DNA of 29,997 nt from Avichristensenella sp031550095. GTDB taxonomy: Bacteria > Bacillota > Clostridia > Christensenellales > Aristaeellaceae. Location: contig JAVBOX010000064.1 in assembly GCA_031550095.1 (NCBI GenBank), positions 1-29,997 of the forward strand, given 5' to 3'. The position numbers were made by a program, and so were the translations under genes. Under the pieces are notes generated by a model. That model ran no database searches and had not been told where the DNA came from. It was given only the letters and a program-made list of their open reading frames with translations. This document shows, one piece after another, positions 16,255 to 24,354 of this stretch (the stretch's first letter is position 1; the number at the start of each line of letters is the position of its first letter).

Positions 16255-17913
16255 ATGAGACATGGAAAGTATTTTGGTTTTTTGATCATTGCTTTGGTGT
16301 TCGTCATGACCGCCACGTCGGCCTTTGCCTGCACGCCCATCGCGGCGGGCGCCGGTGCCACGGAAGATGGTTCCGTCATGGTCGCTCATACCTGCGACGG
16401 ATGGTATGACCAGCGCATTCAGATCGTTCCCGGCGGTGAATATCCGGAAGGCACCATGATGGATATCTATGTGGATCTGTGCCTGGCTACCCGGCCCAAC
16501 AGGGAACCCCAGAAGGTTGGCGAGATTCCCCAGGCTGCCAAGACCAACACCTACTTCCACATTGGCTATCCCTTCATGAATGACAAACAGGTCATGATCG
16601 GCGAGTTTACCTGGAGTGGCCGCGAGGAAGTCGGCAGCCCCGAAGGTTTGCTCTATATCGCCAATCTGGAGCAACTGGGACTTCAGCGTGCCTCCACGGC
16701 GAAGGAAGCCGTCCAGGTCATGGGCGAGCTTGCTGAAAAATACGGCTACGGCGATGGCGGCGAGACGCTTCTCGTAGGCGACGCTAAGGAAGTTTGGATC
16801 TTCGAAGTTTGCGGCGGCGGCGCACTGTGGAACAAGGACAGCACCACCCCTGGCGCCCATTGGGCCGCCCAGCGACTGCCTGATGACGAGGTGTTCGTCG
16901 GCGCCAACCGCGCCCGCATCGGCGTCATCGATTTCAACGACACTGACAACTTCATGATTTCTACGGATCTGACGGTTCTCCCCGAGCAGATGGGCTGGTG
17001 GAAACAGGGTGAAGACTTTGACTTTGCCAAGATCTTTAACCCCGAACCCTATGGCGCCCCCTTCTATCAGGCTCGCCGCGAATGGCGTGCGTTCAGCCTG
17101 CTGGCGCCTTCCCAGACATTCCCGATCCTGGACGAATACGGCGCGTATCCCTTCTCCATTAAGGCGGACAAGAAGCTGACAGTGAAGGACATCATGGATA
17201 TCTACAGCGATCACCTGGAAGGCACCGCTTATGATCTGACCACCGACGCGGCCGCCGGCCCCTTCGGCAGTCCGAACCGCTGGCCCCTCCAGAGGGATCA
17301 GAAGCCGGAAGGCCGCGAAGGCCAGGATTGGGAGCGTGCCATCGCCATGTTCCGCTGCTCCTACAGCTTCGTTTCCCAAAGCCGTTCCTGGATGCCCGAC
17401 GCGGTAGGCGGCGTGCTGTGGTTTGGTGAGGATTCCCCGGATACCACCGTGTATGTCCCGATCTATTGCGGCGTCACGGAGATTCCAAAGCCTTGGACAC
17501 AGGGCCTGCGCCATACCTTTGACCGCGACAGCGCGTGGTGGGCCTTCAACCTGGTTAACAACTGGGCCAACCTCCGCTGGGATGCCATGTACCCGATTAT
17601 TCGCGAGAAGAAAGCCAGCTTTGAGGATGTGTTCTTTGCCGAACAGGCAAAGGTCGAGGAAGAGGCCATCGCCCTCTACAACGAAGACCCGGCCAAGGGG
17701 GTTGAATACCTCACGCAGCTGACCTGCGACAACATGAACAAGGTCGAGCAGGGCTGGTGGGACTTCGCTTGGGAGCTCATTGGCAAGTTCTACGACGGCG
17801 GCATGATCAATGACGAAGGCGGAATGACATCCCCCGGCTACCCGAAGGAATATCTGGAGAAGGTCGACTTTGGCGGCACCGCGCTGAAGGATCTGGCTGA
17901 AATCAACAAATAA
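16255..17913 (+). CDS. Secreted C69-family dipeptidase
   Basis: Ntn-hydrolase dipeptidase of MEROPS family C69 (PepD-like), expected to hydrolyse dipeptides outside the cytoplasm. Residues 1-25 are a signal peptide (MRHGKYFGFLIIALVF... TSAFA) directly followed by Cys26 in CTPIAAGAGATEDGSV. In this family Cys is the N-terminal nucleophile that must be exposed by processing, so signal cleavage itself would activate the enzyme. The rest is a full-length 552-aa domain with the conserved ETLLVGDAKEVWIFEV and VGANRARIGVIDF regions. The sequence before Cys does not fit a lipobox well. AGGAGG precedes the ATG. It is first of five plus-strand genes. Confidence 0.92.
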   Translation: MRHGKYFGFLIIALVFVMTATSAFACTPIAAGAGATEDGSVMVAHTCDGWYDQRIQIVPGGEYPEGTMMDIYVDLCLATRPNREPQKVGEIPQAAKTNTYFHIGYPFMNDKQVMIGEFTWSGREEVGSPEGLLYIANLEQLGLQRASTAKEAVQVMGELAEKYGYGDGGETLLVGDAKEVWIFEVCGGGALWNKDSTTPGAHWAAQRLPDDEVFVGANRARIGVIDFNDTDNFMISTDLTVLPEQMGWWKQGEDFDFAKIFNPEPYGAPFYQARREWRAFSLLAPSQTFPILDEYGAYPFSIKADKKLTVKDIMDIYSDHLEGTAYDLTTDAAAGPFGSPNRWPLQRDQKPEGREGQDWERAIAMFRCSYSFVSQSRSWMPDAVGGVLWFGEDSPDTTVYVPIYCGVTEIPKPWTQGLRHTFDRDSAWWAFNLVNNWANLRWDAMYPIIREKKASFEDVFFAEQAKVEEEAIALYNEDPAKGVEYLTQLTCDNMNKVEQGWWDFAWELIGKFYDGGMINDEGGMTSPGYPKEYLEKVDFGGTALKDLAEINK

Positions 17914-17928
17914 GCGATTTCGTATGAC

Positions 17929-17966
17929 GTCTGCAGGCCGTTGCAAACTTGCCGCGGCCTGCAGAC
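17929..17966 (+). other. Intercistronic hairpin
   Basis: A perfect 11-bp stem, GTCTGCAGGCC (17929-17939) with GGCCTGCAGAC (17956-17966), has no T run after it. It may partly attenuate transcription or stabilise the upstream peptidase mRNA. Confidence 0.55.
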
Positions 17967-17993
17967 AAAGTTAGCCCTTATAAGGAGATTATG

Positions 17994-18551
17994 ATGAAAA
18001 AAGTTATTTGCGCAGTTCTTCTGCTTATGGCATTGTTTACAACAGCGGCGCTCGCTGAGGCGCCTATTGCTGATATTCCCGAGCTTGAAGGGCCTTATAT
18101 TGTAACCACCTGCGGCCAGAGCCCTGGAGGGGTCATGCTTAGCATGTCCGCCATGCAGGCCGGCGTGAAAGCGGCAAACAACAACAACCTGACCGCGGCG
18201 GACATTACGGCCGATGGCGAATACAAGACCCTGATTGTCACCACAGGCACCAGCATGAAGGGCATGGGCGCCGCTGGCACCGATGTGGGTATGGAAATCG
18301 AGCGGTGCGTTGCTGTCATTAACGCGGCGAAAGAGGCGGGCATGATGGTTATCGGCGCTCACATCGAGGGAATGGCCCGGCGGACCGATAGTTCCGATGA
18401 AGCGTCCATCAATGCGGTGATGGAGCTTGCCGATGTGATTCTGGTCATTGAAGACAGTGACAGCGATGGCTTCTTCACAAAGTACGCGGAGGAGCATGAG
18501 TTGCCCCTCATAAAAGTCAAGGACGCCCTGGCAATCGGTCCGGTTCTTTAG
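17994..18551 (+). CDS. Small secreted protein of unknown function (DUF6305-like)
   Basis: Exported protein of 185 aa. Signal peptide MKKVICAVLLLMALFTTAALA is followed by mature EAPIADIPELEGPY. The mature part alternates beta strands and helices in a Rossmann-like pattern: IVTTCGQSPGGVMLSMSAM, TLIVTTGTSMKGMGAAG, MMVIGAHIEGMARR, DVILVIEDSDSDGFFTKYAE. From memory it resembles the uncharacterised DUF6305 family; I cannot confirm that here. ATG at 17994 is favoured over the adjacent in-frame ATG at 17991 because AAGGAG is 6 nt away rather than 3. Position between a secreted peptidase and a permease suggests a role in substrate handling (inference). Confidence 0.8.
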   Translation: MKKVICAVLLLMALFTTAALAEAPIADIPELEGPYIVTTCGQSPGGVMLSMSAMQAGVKAANNNNLTAADITADGEYKTLIVTTGTSMKGMGAAGTDVGMEIERCVAVINAAKEAGMMVIGAHIEGMARRTDSSDEASINAVMELADVILVIEDSDSDGFFTKYAEEHELPLIKVKDALAIGPVL

Positions 18552-18560
18552 AAAAAACAT

Positions 18561-18590
18561 CGTGTGGGGCCTAAATCGGAACCCCGCACG
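18561..18590 (+). other. Intercistronic hairpin
   Basis: CGTGTGGGG (18561-18569) pairs with CCCCGCACG (18582-18590) in a 9-bp stem with one G-U pair and no following T run. It sits in the 63-bp gap before the permease gene. Confidence 0.5.
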
Positions 18591-18614
18591 CATTGCTGAA
18601 AGGGTGCTAACAGA

Positions 18615-19949
18615 ATGACCATGTTCGTCCATTCTTTGCTGATCATTCTCGTCATTGTGGTGGGGTTTGCCGCGGCAAAGAAGTTCAAGTTGAGCACGGA
18701 GCTGTCCATGCTGGTGGGAACCATTTTGGCCATCGTCTTCCATGTCCTGCTTCCCAAGGGGGAGGACGCTCGTTCTCCCCTGTCTTTTACGGAGATCATC
18801 CGCCATTTGGTGGAGGGATCCGCCACATACTTCGATGTTTGTCTCGTGTTTCTGACGGCGACCTTTTTCATGACGCTCTATAAGGAGTCAGGCGGTGTCG
18901 CGTATATTGTCCGGCTCATTGTGAAGACATTTTATAAGCACCGTCTCATCTGCCTGGTTTTGCTCACCTTTGTTATGCTGATTCCCGGTGCCATCACCGG
19001 TTCCGGCGCCACAACGGTCTTGACCGTAGGCACCCTGGTGGGGTCGGTTCTTATCGCCATGGGCGTTTCCGAGAATCGGCGGGTCGCGCTGATTTTCATC
19101 TTGGCGGCCATGAGCGCGGCTTGCCCCCCCATCAACCTATGGGCTATGCTGGCCGCCGCCGGCGCCAACATGCCCTACGTGGGATTTGCCATGCCGCTGG
19201 CGATTATGTCGATAATCGGTGCGCTGTTCGCTACTTTTTATCTGGCGGGCAAGGGAAAACCTGTGGATTTGGATAAAGCCCTGGCCGACTTGCCAGAAGC
19301 CCCTGAAAAATGGAACGGCTTCCGCGCGGCGATTCCCTTTATCGTGTTGTTTGGGTTGATTCTTATGGGCAGAATTTTGCCGTTCACGTTCCCCATCTTG
19401 GGTCTGCCGCTGGTGTTCATGATTTCTGCTGTGACGGTTCTTCTGATCAGCCCAATCAAGCTGAAGGTCATCGAAGTCGCGAGCACTACGGTGAAGAACC
19501 TGCTGGGCCTCGTAGGCATCATGGTCGTTGTGGGCGTTTTGAGCCAAATCATGACCCTCACTGGCGCACGGGGGCTCCTGTCCCTGGAAGTGGTTACCCT
19601 TCCCATTGCCGTGCTCTTTGCCACGCTATGGCTCATTCTCCCCGTATCCGAGGGAGTTCTCCAGTACGCCGTCGCGCCATTGTTTGGCGTTCCGCTCATC
19701 ATGCTGTTTAACATGCTGGGCTTTGATCCGGTCATCGCCTTAGCCAGCTGGGCTGTCATGTGGCCTGTGGGAGACTGCTTGCCGCCGACCGCCGTTGTGG
19801 GAAGGGCCGCTGTGATGGAGCTGAATTACCAAGGCAAGTATTACGGCGGATTTGTGAAAACGGCCTTGGTTCCCATGCTGTTTATCCTCGCGCTGTGCAC
19901 CGTTGTGATGATCTTCAGCAAAGAAATCGGCATGGTTATTGGAGGATAA
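18615..19949 (+). CDS. Multi-pass permease, DctM/ion-transporter superfamily
   Basis: Integral membrane protein of 444 aa with roughly 11-12 hydrophobic segments. The re-entrant-like GAITGSGATTVLTVGTLVGS and the following MSAACPPINLWAMLAAAGAN resemble TRAP-type large permease (DctM) and related ion-transporter-superfamily carriers of carboxylates. No DctP binding protein or DctQ is encoded nearby, so it may act as a secondary carrier or with the 56-aa protein that follows. The second half repeats the pattern (VSEGVLQYAVAPLFGVPLIM, then WPVGDCLPPTAVVG). An in-frame ATG two codons later is an alternative start. The substrate is not determined; products of the neighbouring hydrolases are candidates. 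Confidence 0.8.
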   Translation: MTMFVHSLLIILVIVVGFAAAKKFKLSTELSMLVGTILAIVFHVLLPKGEDARSPLSFTEIIRHLVEGSATYFDVCLVFLTATFFMTLYKESGGVAYIVRLIVKTFYKHRLICLVLLTFVMLIPGAITGSGATTVLTVGTLVGSVLIAMGVSENRRVALIFILAAMSAACPPINLWAMLAAAGANMPYVGFAMPLAIMSIIGALFATFYLAGKGKPVDLDKALADLPEAPEKWNGFRAAIPFIVLFGLILMGRILPFTFPILGLPLVFMISAVTVLLISPIKLKVIEVASTTVKNLLGLVGIMVVVGVLSQIMTLTGARGLLSLEVVTLPIAVLFATLWLILPVSEGVLQYAVAPLFGVPLIMLFNMLGFDPVIALASWAVMWPVGDCLPPTAVVGRAAVMELNYQGKYYGGFVKTALVPMLFILALCTVVMIFSKEIGMVIGG

Positions 19950-19953
19950 GAGA

Positions 19954-20124
19954 ATGATATCGCAGATTATCAATACCATCGTTACGATACTGTATTATCT
20001 GATCAGCGCTTTTTTCCTGTTTGCCATCGTTCGTAACTTCATCAAGACCCGCAAAGTACAGGAGGCAATCCTGTACGGCGTAATCATGATCCCTTTTATC
20101 CTTCGAATTTTGCGCCTTAAGTAA
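19954..20124 (+). CDS. Small membrane protein (56 aa)
   Basis: Starts 4 nt after the permease stop with GGAGG well placed at the permease's own 3' end. The protein MISQIINTIVTILYYLISAF... has one long hydrophobic segment (about residues 4-30), a basic stretch KTRKVQ, and a second hydrophobic part (AILYGVIMIPFILRIL). It is likely a one- or two-pass membrane peptide. Its tight coupling to the permease suggests an accessory subunit. Family not recognised. Confidence 0.75.
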   Translation: MISQIINTIVTILYYLISAFFLFAIVRNFIKTRKVQEAILYGVIMIPFILRILRLK

Positions 20125-20137
20125 GGAGGTTTGACAG

Positions 20138-21301
20138 ATGAATTTGAAATCCATTAAGGCGCTTGTTCTCCTCGTCGCCGCCGCCTTGATCGTAACGGCG
20201 GGATGGCTGTTCCGTGAACATCGCACTTATAAAGAAGCTGTGGTCGTCAATGAGGGGATTACCGCTGTTAAAAAGCTCAGCGACTATTCAGACGTGATCA
20301 CGGGCAGCGTGAATGATGCCAACGTCTATGTGTATGACAGCGGCGTTCCGGGGGGAACGGTGCTTGTCATCGGCGGATCCCACCCGGAAGAGCCCGCCGG
20401 CATCATCGCGTCCAATCTTTTTGTTGAGAATTTAAAGGTCACCCAGGGGAAGGTCATCGTTATCAACCGGATTAACACGAGCGCCTCCACCAATACCCGC
20501 CTAGGGGAAGCGTATCCTCGCTTCTTCCACGTGGAAACGCCCTGGGGGGAGAGAACATGGCGCTATGGGGATCGGTCCGCCAATCCCCTTGATTCCTGGC
20601 CCGATCCAGAGGTCTATATCCACTACCCCAGCGGCCAGAACCTGGCGTACATGGACATTCGGAACATCAACCGAAACTGGCCCGGAAGGGAGACCGGCGT
20701 GATGACGGAGCGCACCACGTATGCCGCCATGGAGCTGATCCGGTCGGAAAAGGTAAATATGACCGTGGACTTCCATGAGGCGGAGCTGGAGTATGCGGTG
20801 GAAAACACCATCGTCACCCATGAAAAGGGCAACGAGGTGGCGGCGATGACATCCATGATGCTCACATCACAGACGTTTGATGTGCCCATCGGCATGGAGT
20901 TCTCCCCCAAAGCCCTTCATGGCCTGACCCACCGGGAAATCGGCGATCATTCCGATGCCGCCTCCTACCTGTTTGAGGTGGCGGAGCCCATGCTGGACCG
21001 GATTCGCGGCATTACGGACGAGGAACTGCTCATGTCCGGAAAGGACCGCTTTGTCATGAAGGCCGGGGAGCATAAGCTGCTCTATGCCCCAATCGATGAA
21101 GAGGGCTGGCCCATCGATAAGCGGGTCGCCCGCCATGTGCAGACCTTTATGACCCTGGTGCAGGTCAACAACATGGTGCATCCGGATCAGGCGATCATCA
21201 TCGAAGGAATCCCGACCTATGAAGAGATGATGGAAAACGGCGTGGGAACTTATCTGCATGATCCGGAAGCCGCGCCAAAGGATCAGGTTTACTACGACTG
21301 A
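20138..21301 (+). CDS. Membrane-anchored AstE/aspartoacylase-like (M14-type) metallohydrolase
   Basis: Zinc hydrolase of the succinylglutamate desuccinylase/aspartoacylase branch of the M14 carboxypeptidase fold, 387 aa. A hydrophobic N-terminal anchor or signal (residues 7-23) places it outside the membrane. Zinc ligands appear as His82 and Glu85 in GGSHPEEPAG and His213 in VDFHEAE. NINRNWPG (177-183) supplies the substrate-binding Asn-Arg pair, and Glu280 or Glu283 in YLFEVAEP is the likely catalytic Glu. AAGGAGG precedes the ATG, 13 bp after the small membrane gene. It probably removes an acyl group or terminal residue from an amino-acid derivative. It is last in the operon. Confidence 0.85.
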   Translation: MNLKSIKALVLLVAAALIVTAGWLFREHRTYKEAVVVNEGITAVKKLSDYSDVITGSVNDANVYVYDSGVPGGTVLVIGGSHPEEPAGIIASNLFVENLKVTQGKVIVINRINTSASTNTRLGEAYPRFFHVETPWGERTWRYGDRSANPLDSWPDPEVYIHYPSGQNLAYMDIRNINRNWPGRETGVMTERTTYAAMELIRSEKVNMTVDFHEAELEYAVENTIVTHEKGNEVAAMTSMMLTSQTFDVPIGMEFSPKALHGLTHREIGDHSDAASYLFEVAEPMLDRIRGITDEELLMSGKDRFVMKAGEHKLLYAPIDEEGWPIDKRVARHVQTFMTLVQVNNMVHPDQAIIIEGIPTYEEMMENGVGTYLHDPEAAPKDQVYYD

Positions 21302-21378
21302 CGCCAACCCAGTGACAGTGCGCTTTTATCGCAACGGGCGGAGCGCCTTGATTGGGAAAGCGCCACCATAATGACGAA

Positions 21379-21414
21379 AAGCGCCTCCTCCGGTAAGTTT
21401 CCGGAGAGGCGCTT
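21379..21414. terminator. Bidirectional terminator between convergent operons
   Basis: AAGCGCCT (21379-21386) plus CTCCGG (21388-21393) pair with CCGGAG (21401-21406) plus AGGCGCTT (21407-21414), leaving one bulged C and a 7-nt loop. Read on the minus strand a TTTTC tract follows; on the plus strand GTTTAC. Confidence 0.8.
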
Positions 21415-21416
21415 GT

Positions 21417-22511
21417 TTACTCGCCGGATCTTTTTTCAAATTGCCGTTTGGCTTGCCCCCGCTTTCGCGGCGCGAAAAAAATGAACAACGCGGCGGCATC
21501 GATGAGGCAAACCGACGCGAGGAGCCAAGGGGAATATTGGGTATGCCAATAGACGCCGCCCTGGCCAACCTTAGGCAGCGGAATGGGGTCAAAGGGCAAA
21601 TCCCAGTCAGCCATAAGCCCTTTCATGTTCAGAAGATGGAGTACTGGCACCCCTTCCCGCAGATAGCGCTGCACCAACCCATTGCCGTTTTCACCCTCCG
21701 GAAGGAAGGTCTGGATTCCCCCGGAAATGGTGGTCATGCCAGAACCCTCGCCAAAGGAGGTGAGATTCCCTCCCACATTGATAAAGCACTGGACAGAGCC
21801 TTCCTGGGAAAAGCGCCGGATGCGCTCCTCGATGTTTTCATTCAAGTCGGCGTAGGAAAGAAGCTCATATCCCAAACCCGTCAAACGCAGCACAATCTCT
21901 TCTCGTAAATCCTCAGGGAACTCCAATCCAAGATCATGATCTCCCCCCATGGAAAAAGCGGAAGTCCGGTTGGTCACCAATCCCTTTGAAACCAAAAAGG
22001 ACTCCATGTCCGGGAAAGTGAGCTCGGGCAAATTAGCCCCGTAAGTGGAAGCGCCGACGGATGGAATGGCGGCGCCCTCCAGCCCCATGGCATCCATCGC
22101 GCAGAGAACGGAGATGTTGGCGCAGGGGAAGGAACCCGAGAGGTTCGCGGCAACCCGGTCTCCCGGCCGCAAATTCAGCGAGACAAGCATATCCACCACA
22201 GCGGCGGCGAAGTTAGGATTGGTGGTGGACCGCTTTGATTCCAAGCTGCCAAGCGTTGTGGTGATGGCGGTGTACATATCGCCGATCATACCGGTTTCAT
22301 TGGGATCATCCCCAATGTTGATGGGGTAGCCTCGCCGCAGCCGCTCCTCTTTTAAAGCGTCAAAGGCAACCCGCGCCCGGTTGGCGGCATCTCGCATGAG
22401 CGGCGCGTGATCCTTCTCCGCGGGAACTTTTGTCCATTCCAACAGCAATACGCTGGTCAACAGCACCGCCAACAGAAAAAACAGCCTGGATAGACGAATG
22501 GGCTTTTTCAT
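21417..22511 (-). CDS. Poly-gamma-glutamate system protein (PgsW-type)
   Basis: Third gene of the pgs set, 364 aa. ATG at 22511 overlaps the pgsC stop by 4 nt (ATGA). An N-terminal hydrophobic segment (LFFLLAVLLTSVLLLEW) and a C-terminal one (LLASVCLIDAAALFIFFA, then basic RKRGQAKRQ) suggest a large extracytoplasmic domain anchored at both ends. That domain includes RPGDRVAANLSGSFPCANIS and CFINVGGNLTSFGEGSGM. It corresponds to the uncharacterised 'poly-gamma-glutamate system protein' found beside PgsB and PgsC in lineages that lack PgsA. Its role in polymer synthesis or export is not established. Confidence 0.82.
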   Translation of the reverse strand: MKKPIRLSRLFFLLAVLLTSVLLLEWTKVPAEKDHAPLMRDAANRARVAFDALKEERLRRGYPINIGDDPNETGMIGDMYTAITTTLGSLESKRSTTNPNFAAAVVDMLVSLNLRPGDRVAANLSGSFPCANISVLCAMDAMGLEGAAIPSVGASTYGANLPELTFPDMESFLVSKGLVTNRTSAFSMGGDHDLGLEFPEDLREEIVLRLTGLGYELLSYADLNENIEERIRRFSQEGSVQCFINVGGNLTSFGEGSGMTTISGGIQTFLPEGENGNGLVQRYLREGVPVLHLLNMKGLMADWDLPFDPIPLPKVGQGGVYWHTQYSPWLLASVCLIDAAALFIFFAPRKRGQAKRQFEKRSGE

Positions 22512-22948
22512 AGCGCGACCCGTCCCAATACGATGCGCAGCAGCCACAAGAGGCAGCAGACGATGGCGATGGACACGAAGGTGGGCAGGATGCCCTGGCG
22601 CTCCACATCCCGGCCGATGAGCCCAGGAATCAGGAAACCGATGGACTGTGACAGATTGGATACGCCGATGGGCGCCGCGGTGTAGATGATGCCCAGGAGG
22701 AGCTTGAGCAGAATGCCGACCATCATATACACGGCAAAGCGCCGCCGCCCATAGAGAATCATATACCGGGAAAGCAGGCGGACGATGCCCATGCACGCAA
22801 GGGAAATGGCCAGCGTCAGTATAACGCGCAGCGGGTCGTGGATGTACAGCATGATGTACGCGGGCACGATTACGCCTCCGGGAGAAATGCCGGAGAGTTC
22901 CGTAAAGGCCAGACTGACCAATATACCCCAGAAAATCATGTCACGCAT
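22508..22948 (-). CDS. pgsC: Poly-gamma-glutamate synthesis membrane protein PgsC/CapC
   Basis: Small polytopic membrane subunit of the poly-gamma-glutamate synthase, 146 aa (family about 149). Start ATG at 22948 (MRDMIFWGILVSLAFTELSG) overlaps the end of pgsB by 8 nt. Conserved ISPGGVIVPAYIMLYIHDP at residues 20-40, and four to five membrane segments. It is thought to partner PgsB at the membrane for chain elongation and export. Confidence 0.92.
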   Translation of the reverse strand: MRDMIFWGILVSLAFTELSGISPGGVIVPAYIMLYIHDPLRVILTLAISLACMGIVRLLSRYMILYGRRRFAVYMMVGILLKLLLGIIYTAAPIGVSNLSQSIGFLIPGLIGRDVERQGILPTFVSIAIVCCLLWLLRIVLGRVAL

Positions 22949-24041
22949 GGGCCCGTGCCTCCATATCCAACGCCTCAATCATGGCGTGCCCGCCTCCTTT
23001 GATGTTCCCAATTCCCACCAGCAAGGTGCCTGACATCTGTGAAACGGCATCCTGCCATTTCCTTACAGGGCATAAGCTGAGTGACGGCGCCGCCTGAAGA
23101 AAGAGCCGCCGGGCGATGGGCTTGCTGTCGCCGAGAAGAAACACGGTTGCGCGGGGGAAAGAGGGAAAAAAATGCTTGGCGAATAGAAGCGCCCGGTCCG
23201 GGCGATCCAAGCGGTTGTTGTAGAGAAAAGCGGCCTGAGGGTGGGCATCCATAAGCCGCGTCAAGAGCCGCAGCGTTGATTCAGGATCATTGACTGAGAA
23301 AAGATTATAGAATAAAAATGATTTGCCTTGGCCGTTCCGGAGGGAGTACATTTGGCTTGCGCCAAAATCCCGTTGTACTTGCGCGAAACCCGCTTCGATT
23401 TCATCGTCGCTTATCCCAAGAGAATGGGCGACAGCCCGAGCAATCCCGTAATTCTCCTGACCGATGGGATCTTCGGCGCAGTGGACATGAGTGCTGCCAA
23501 GCTGGGCGCACCGTGCCGGAAAAACGGCGCAGGGGGGCTCTTCTCCGGTAAAGAGAAAACCGTTTTTCGGTGTGACAGCCGCCAAAGCCTCCGTGATTTC
23601 CGCTTGGGTTTCACCCATTTCCAGCACATGATCCAGCCGGGCGTTGGTGATCACCGAATGGGTGCTCTTGACGATCATCTGCTGGCATACGCGTTGAAGC
23701 TCAGGTCGAACGGCCATGCATTCTAAAATGAGCACCTGGGCCCCTTCACGGCGCGCACGGCGGATAATTTTCAGCTGCTCCAAAATATTGGGTGGGCCCA
23801 ATCGCCTGAGGGGCTTGTCCACGCCAGCCACGTCTATGACGCGGGAATCCGTTCCCGTGGTCTTGGTGAACACCCGGTACCGCTTGCGCAGCGCGGCGTC
23901 CACCAGCCGACAGGTGGATGTCTTGCCACGGATACCGTTGACGTGGATCACGGCGTGAAAGGACGATAAAGCGCGGTCGTTCAGCAGCTTTTCCGTAGCC
24001 AACCAACCGCAGAGAAGGACGAACGCGATCATTTCCCACAT
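22941..24041 (-). CDS. pgsB: Poly-gamma-glutamate synthase PgsB/CapB
   Basis: ATP-dependent amide ligase of the Mur-ligase fold that polymerises glutamate through gamma-amide bonds. An N-terminal hydrophobic anchor (MIAFVLLCGWLA) is followed by the P-loop VNGIRGKTST (34-43), TKTTGTDSRVID, the ALVxExMA-like LILECMAVRPELQ and VITNARLDHVLEMG. At 366 aa it is slightly shorter than characterised PgsB (about 393). ATG at 24041 has TAGGAGG upstream. The C-terminus ends LLVGIGNIKGGGHAMIEAL. First gene of the minus-strand pgsB-pgsC-pgsW set. Confidence 0.93.
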   Translation of the reverse strand: MWEMIAFVLLCGWLATEKLLNDRALSSFHAVIHVNGIRGKTSTCRLVDAALRKRYRVFTKTTGTDSRVIDVAGVDKPLRRLGPPNILEQLKIIRRARREGAQVLILECMAVRPELQRVCQQMIVKSTHSVITNARLDHVLEMGETQAEITEALAAVTPKNGFLFTGEEPPCAVFPARCAQLGSTHVHCAEDPIGQENYGIARAVAHSLGISDDEIEAGFAQVQRDFGASQMYSLRNGQGKSFLFYNLFSVNDPESTLRLLTRLMDAHPQAAFLYNNRLDRPDRALLFAKHFFPSFPRATVFLLGDSKPIARRLFLQAAPSLSLCPVRKWQDAVSQMSGTLLVGIGNIKGGGHAMIEALDMEARAHA

Positions 24042-24354
24042 GCCAGCCGCCTCCTACCCACAATAGCGACTTATTATAGCATGTTGGAATGCAGGACGCC
24101 AGAAGAAGATGGCTTATGAAGATTATGCTGCTCTTACTATGAGAAGGCGCACCAGACGCTTTCAACACCCCGGCGCTGCCCGGTTTGGAATAAACGGCTG
24201 CACCGACCGCTCCAGTAGCCCCGGTCATTTATGCACACCCCGGAGGAAAAATACTGGGTCTGTGCAATTTGCTCGCCTAAATGCCCCGGCATTTTGGCAA
24301 AATAGGGTTGAAAGCATGGTAAAGCGTGTTTATCAATTGATTGGAGGCATTGTT
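24042..24354. other. Intergenic region with pgsB -10 box
   Basis: A minus-strand TATAAT (24078-24073) lies about 32 bp upstream of the pgsB ATG; the -35 is poor (TGGCGT). A short minus-strand frame near 24130-24228 reads Gly/Ala/Thr-rich like a collagen-repeat scrap but has no ribosome site. For the plus strand, TTGAAA and TATCAA spaced by 17 bp lie just before the next gene, too close to its ribosome site to be convincing. Confidence 0.4.

Noticed and set aside
16171..17946. Long minus-strand open frame (591 codons) over the C69 peptidase
   Set aside because: It mirrors the peptidase codons, has no plausible start context and no recognisable domain.
24130..24228. Collagen-like minus-strand peptide (MTGATGAVGAAV)
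   Set aside because: Too short, with no true Gly-X-Y repeat beyond three units and no ribosome site; likely chance or an unrecognisable remnant.
24109..24354. Upstream extension of the secreted protein from ATG 24109
   Set aside because: It would bury the signal peptide inside the protein and lacks a ribosome site; ATG 24355 has both.
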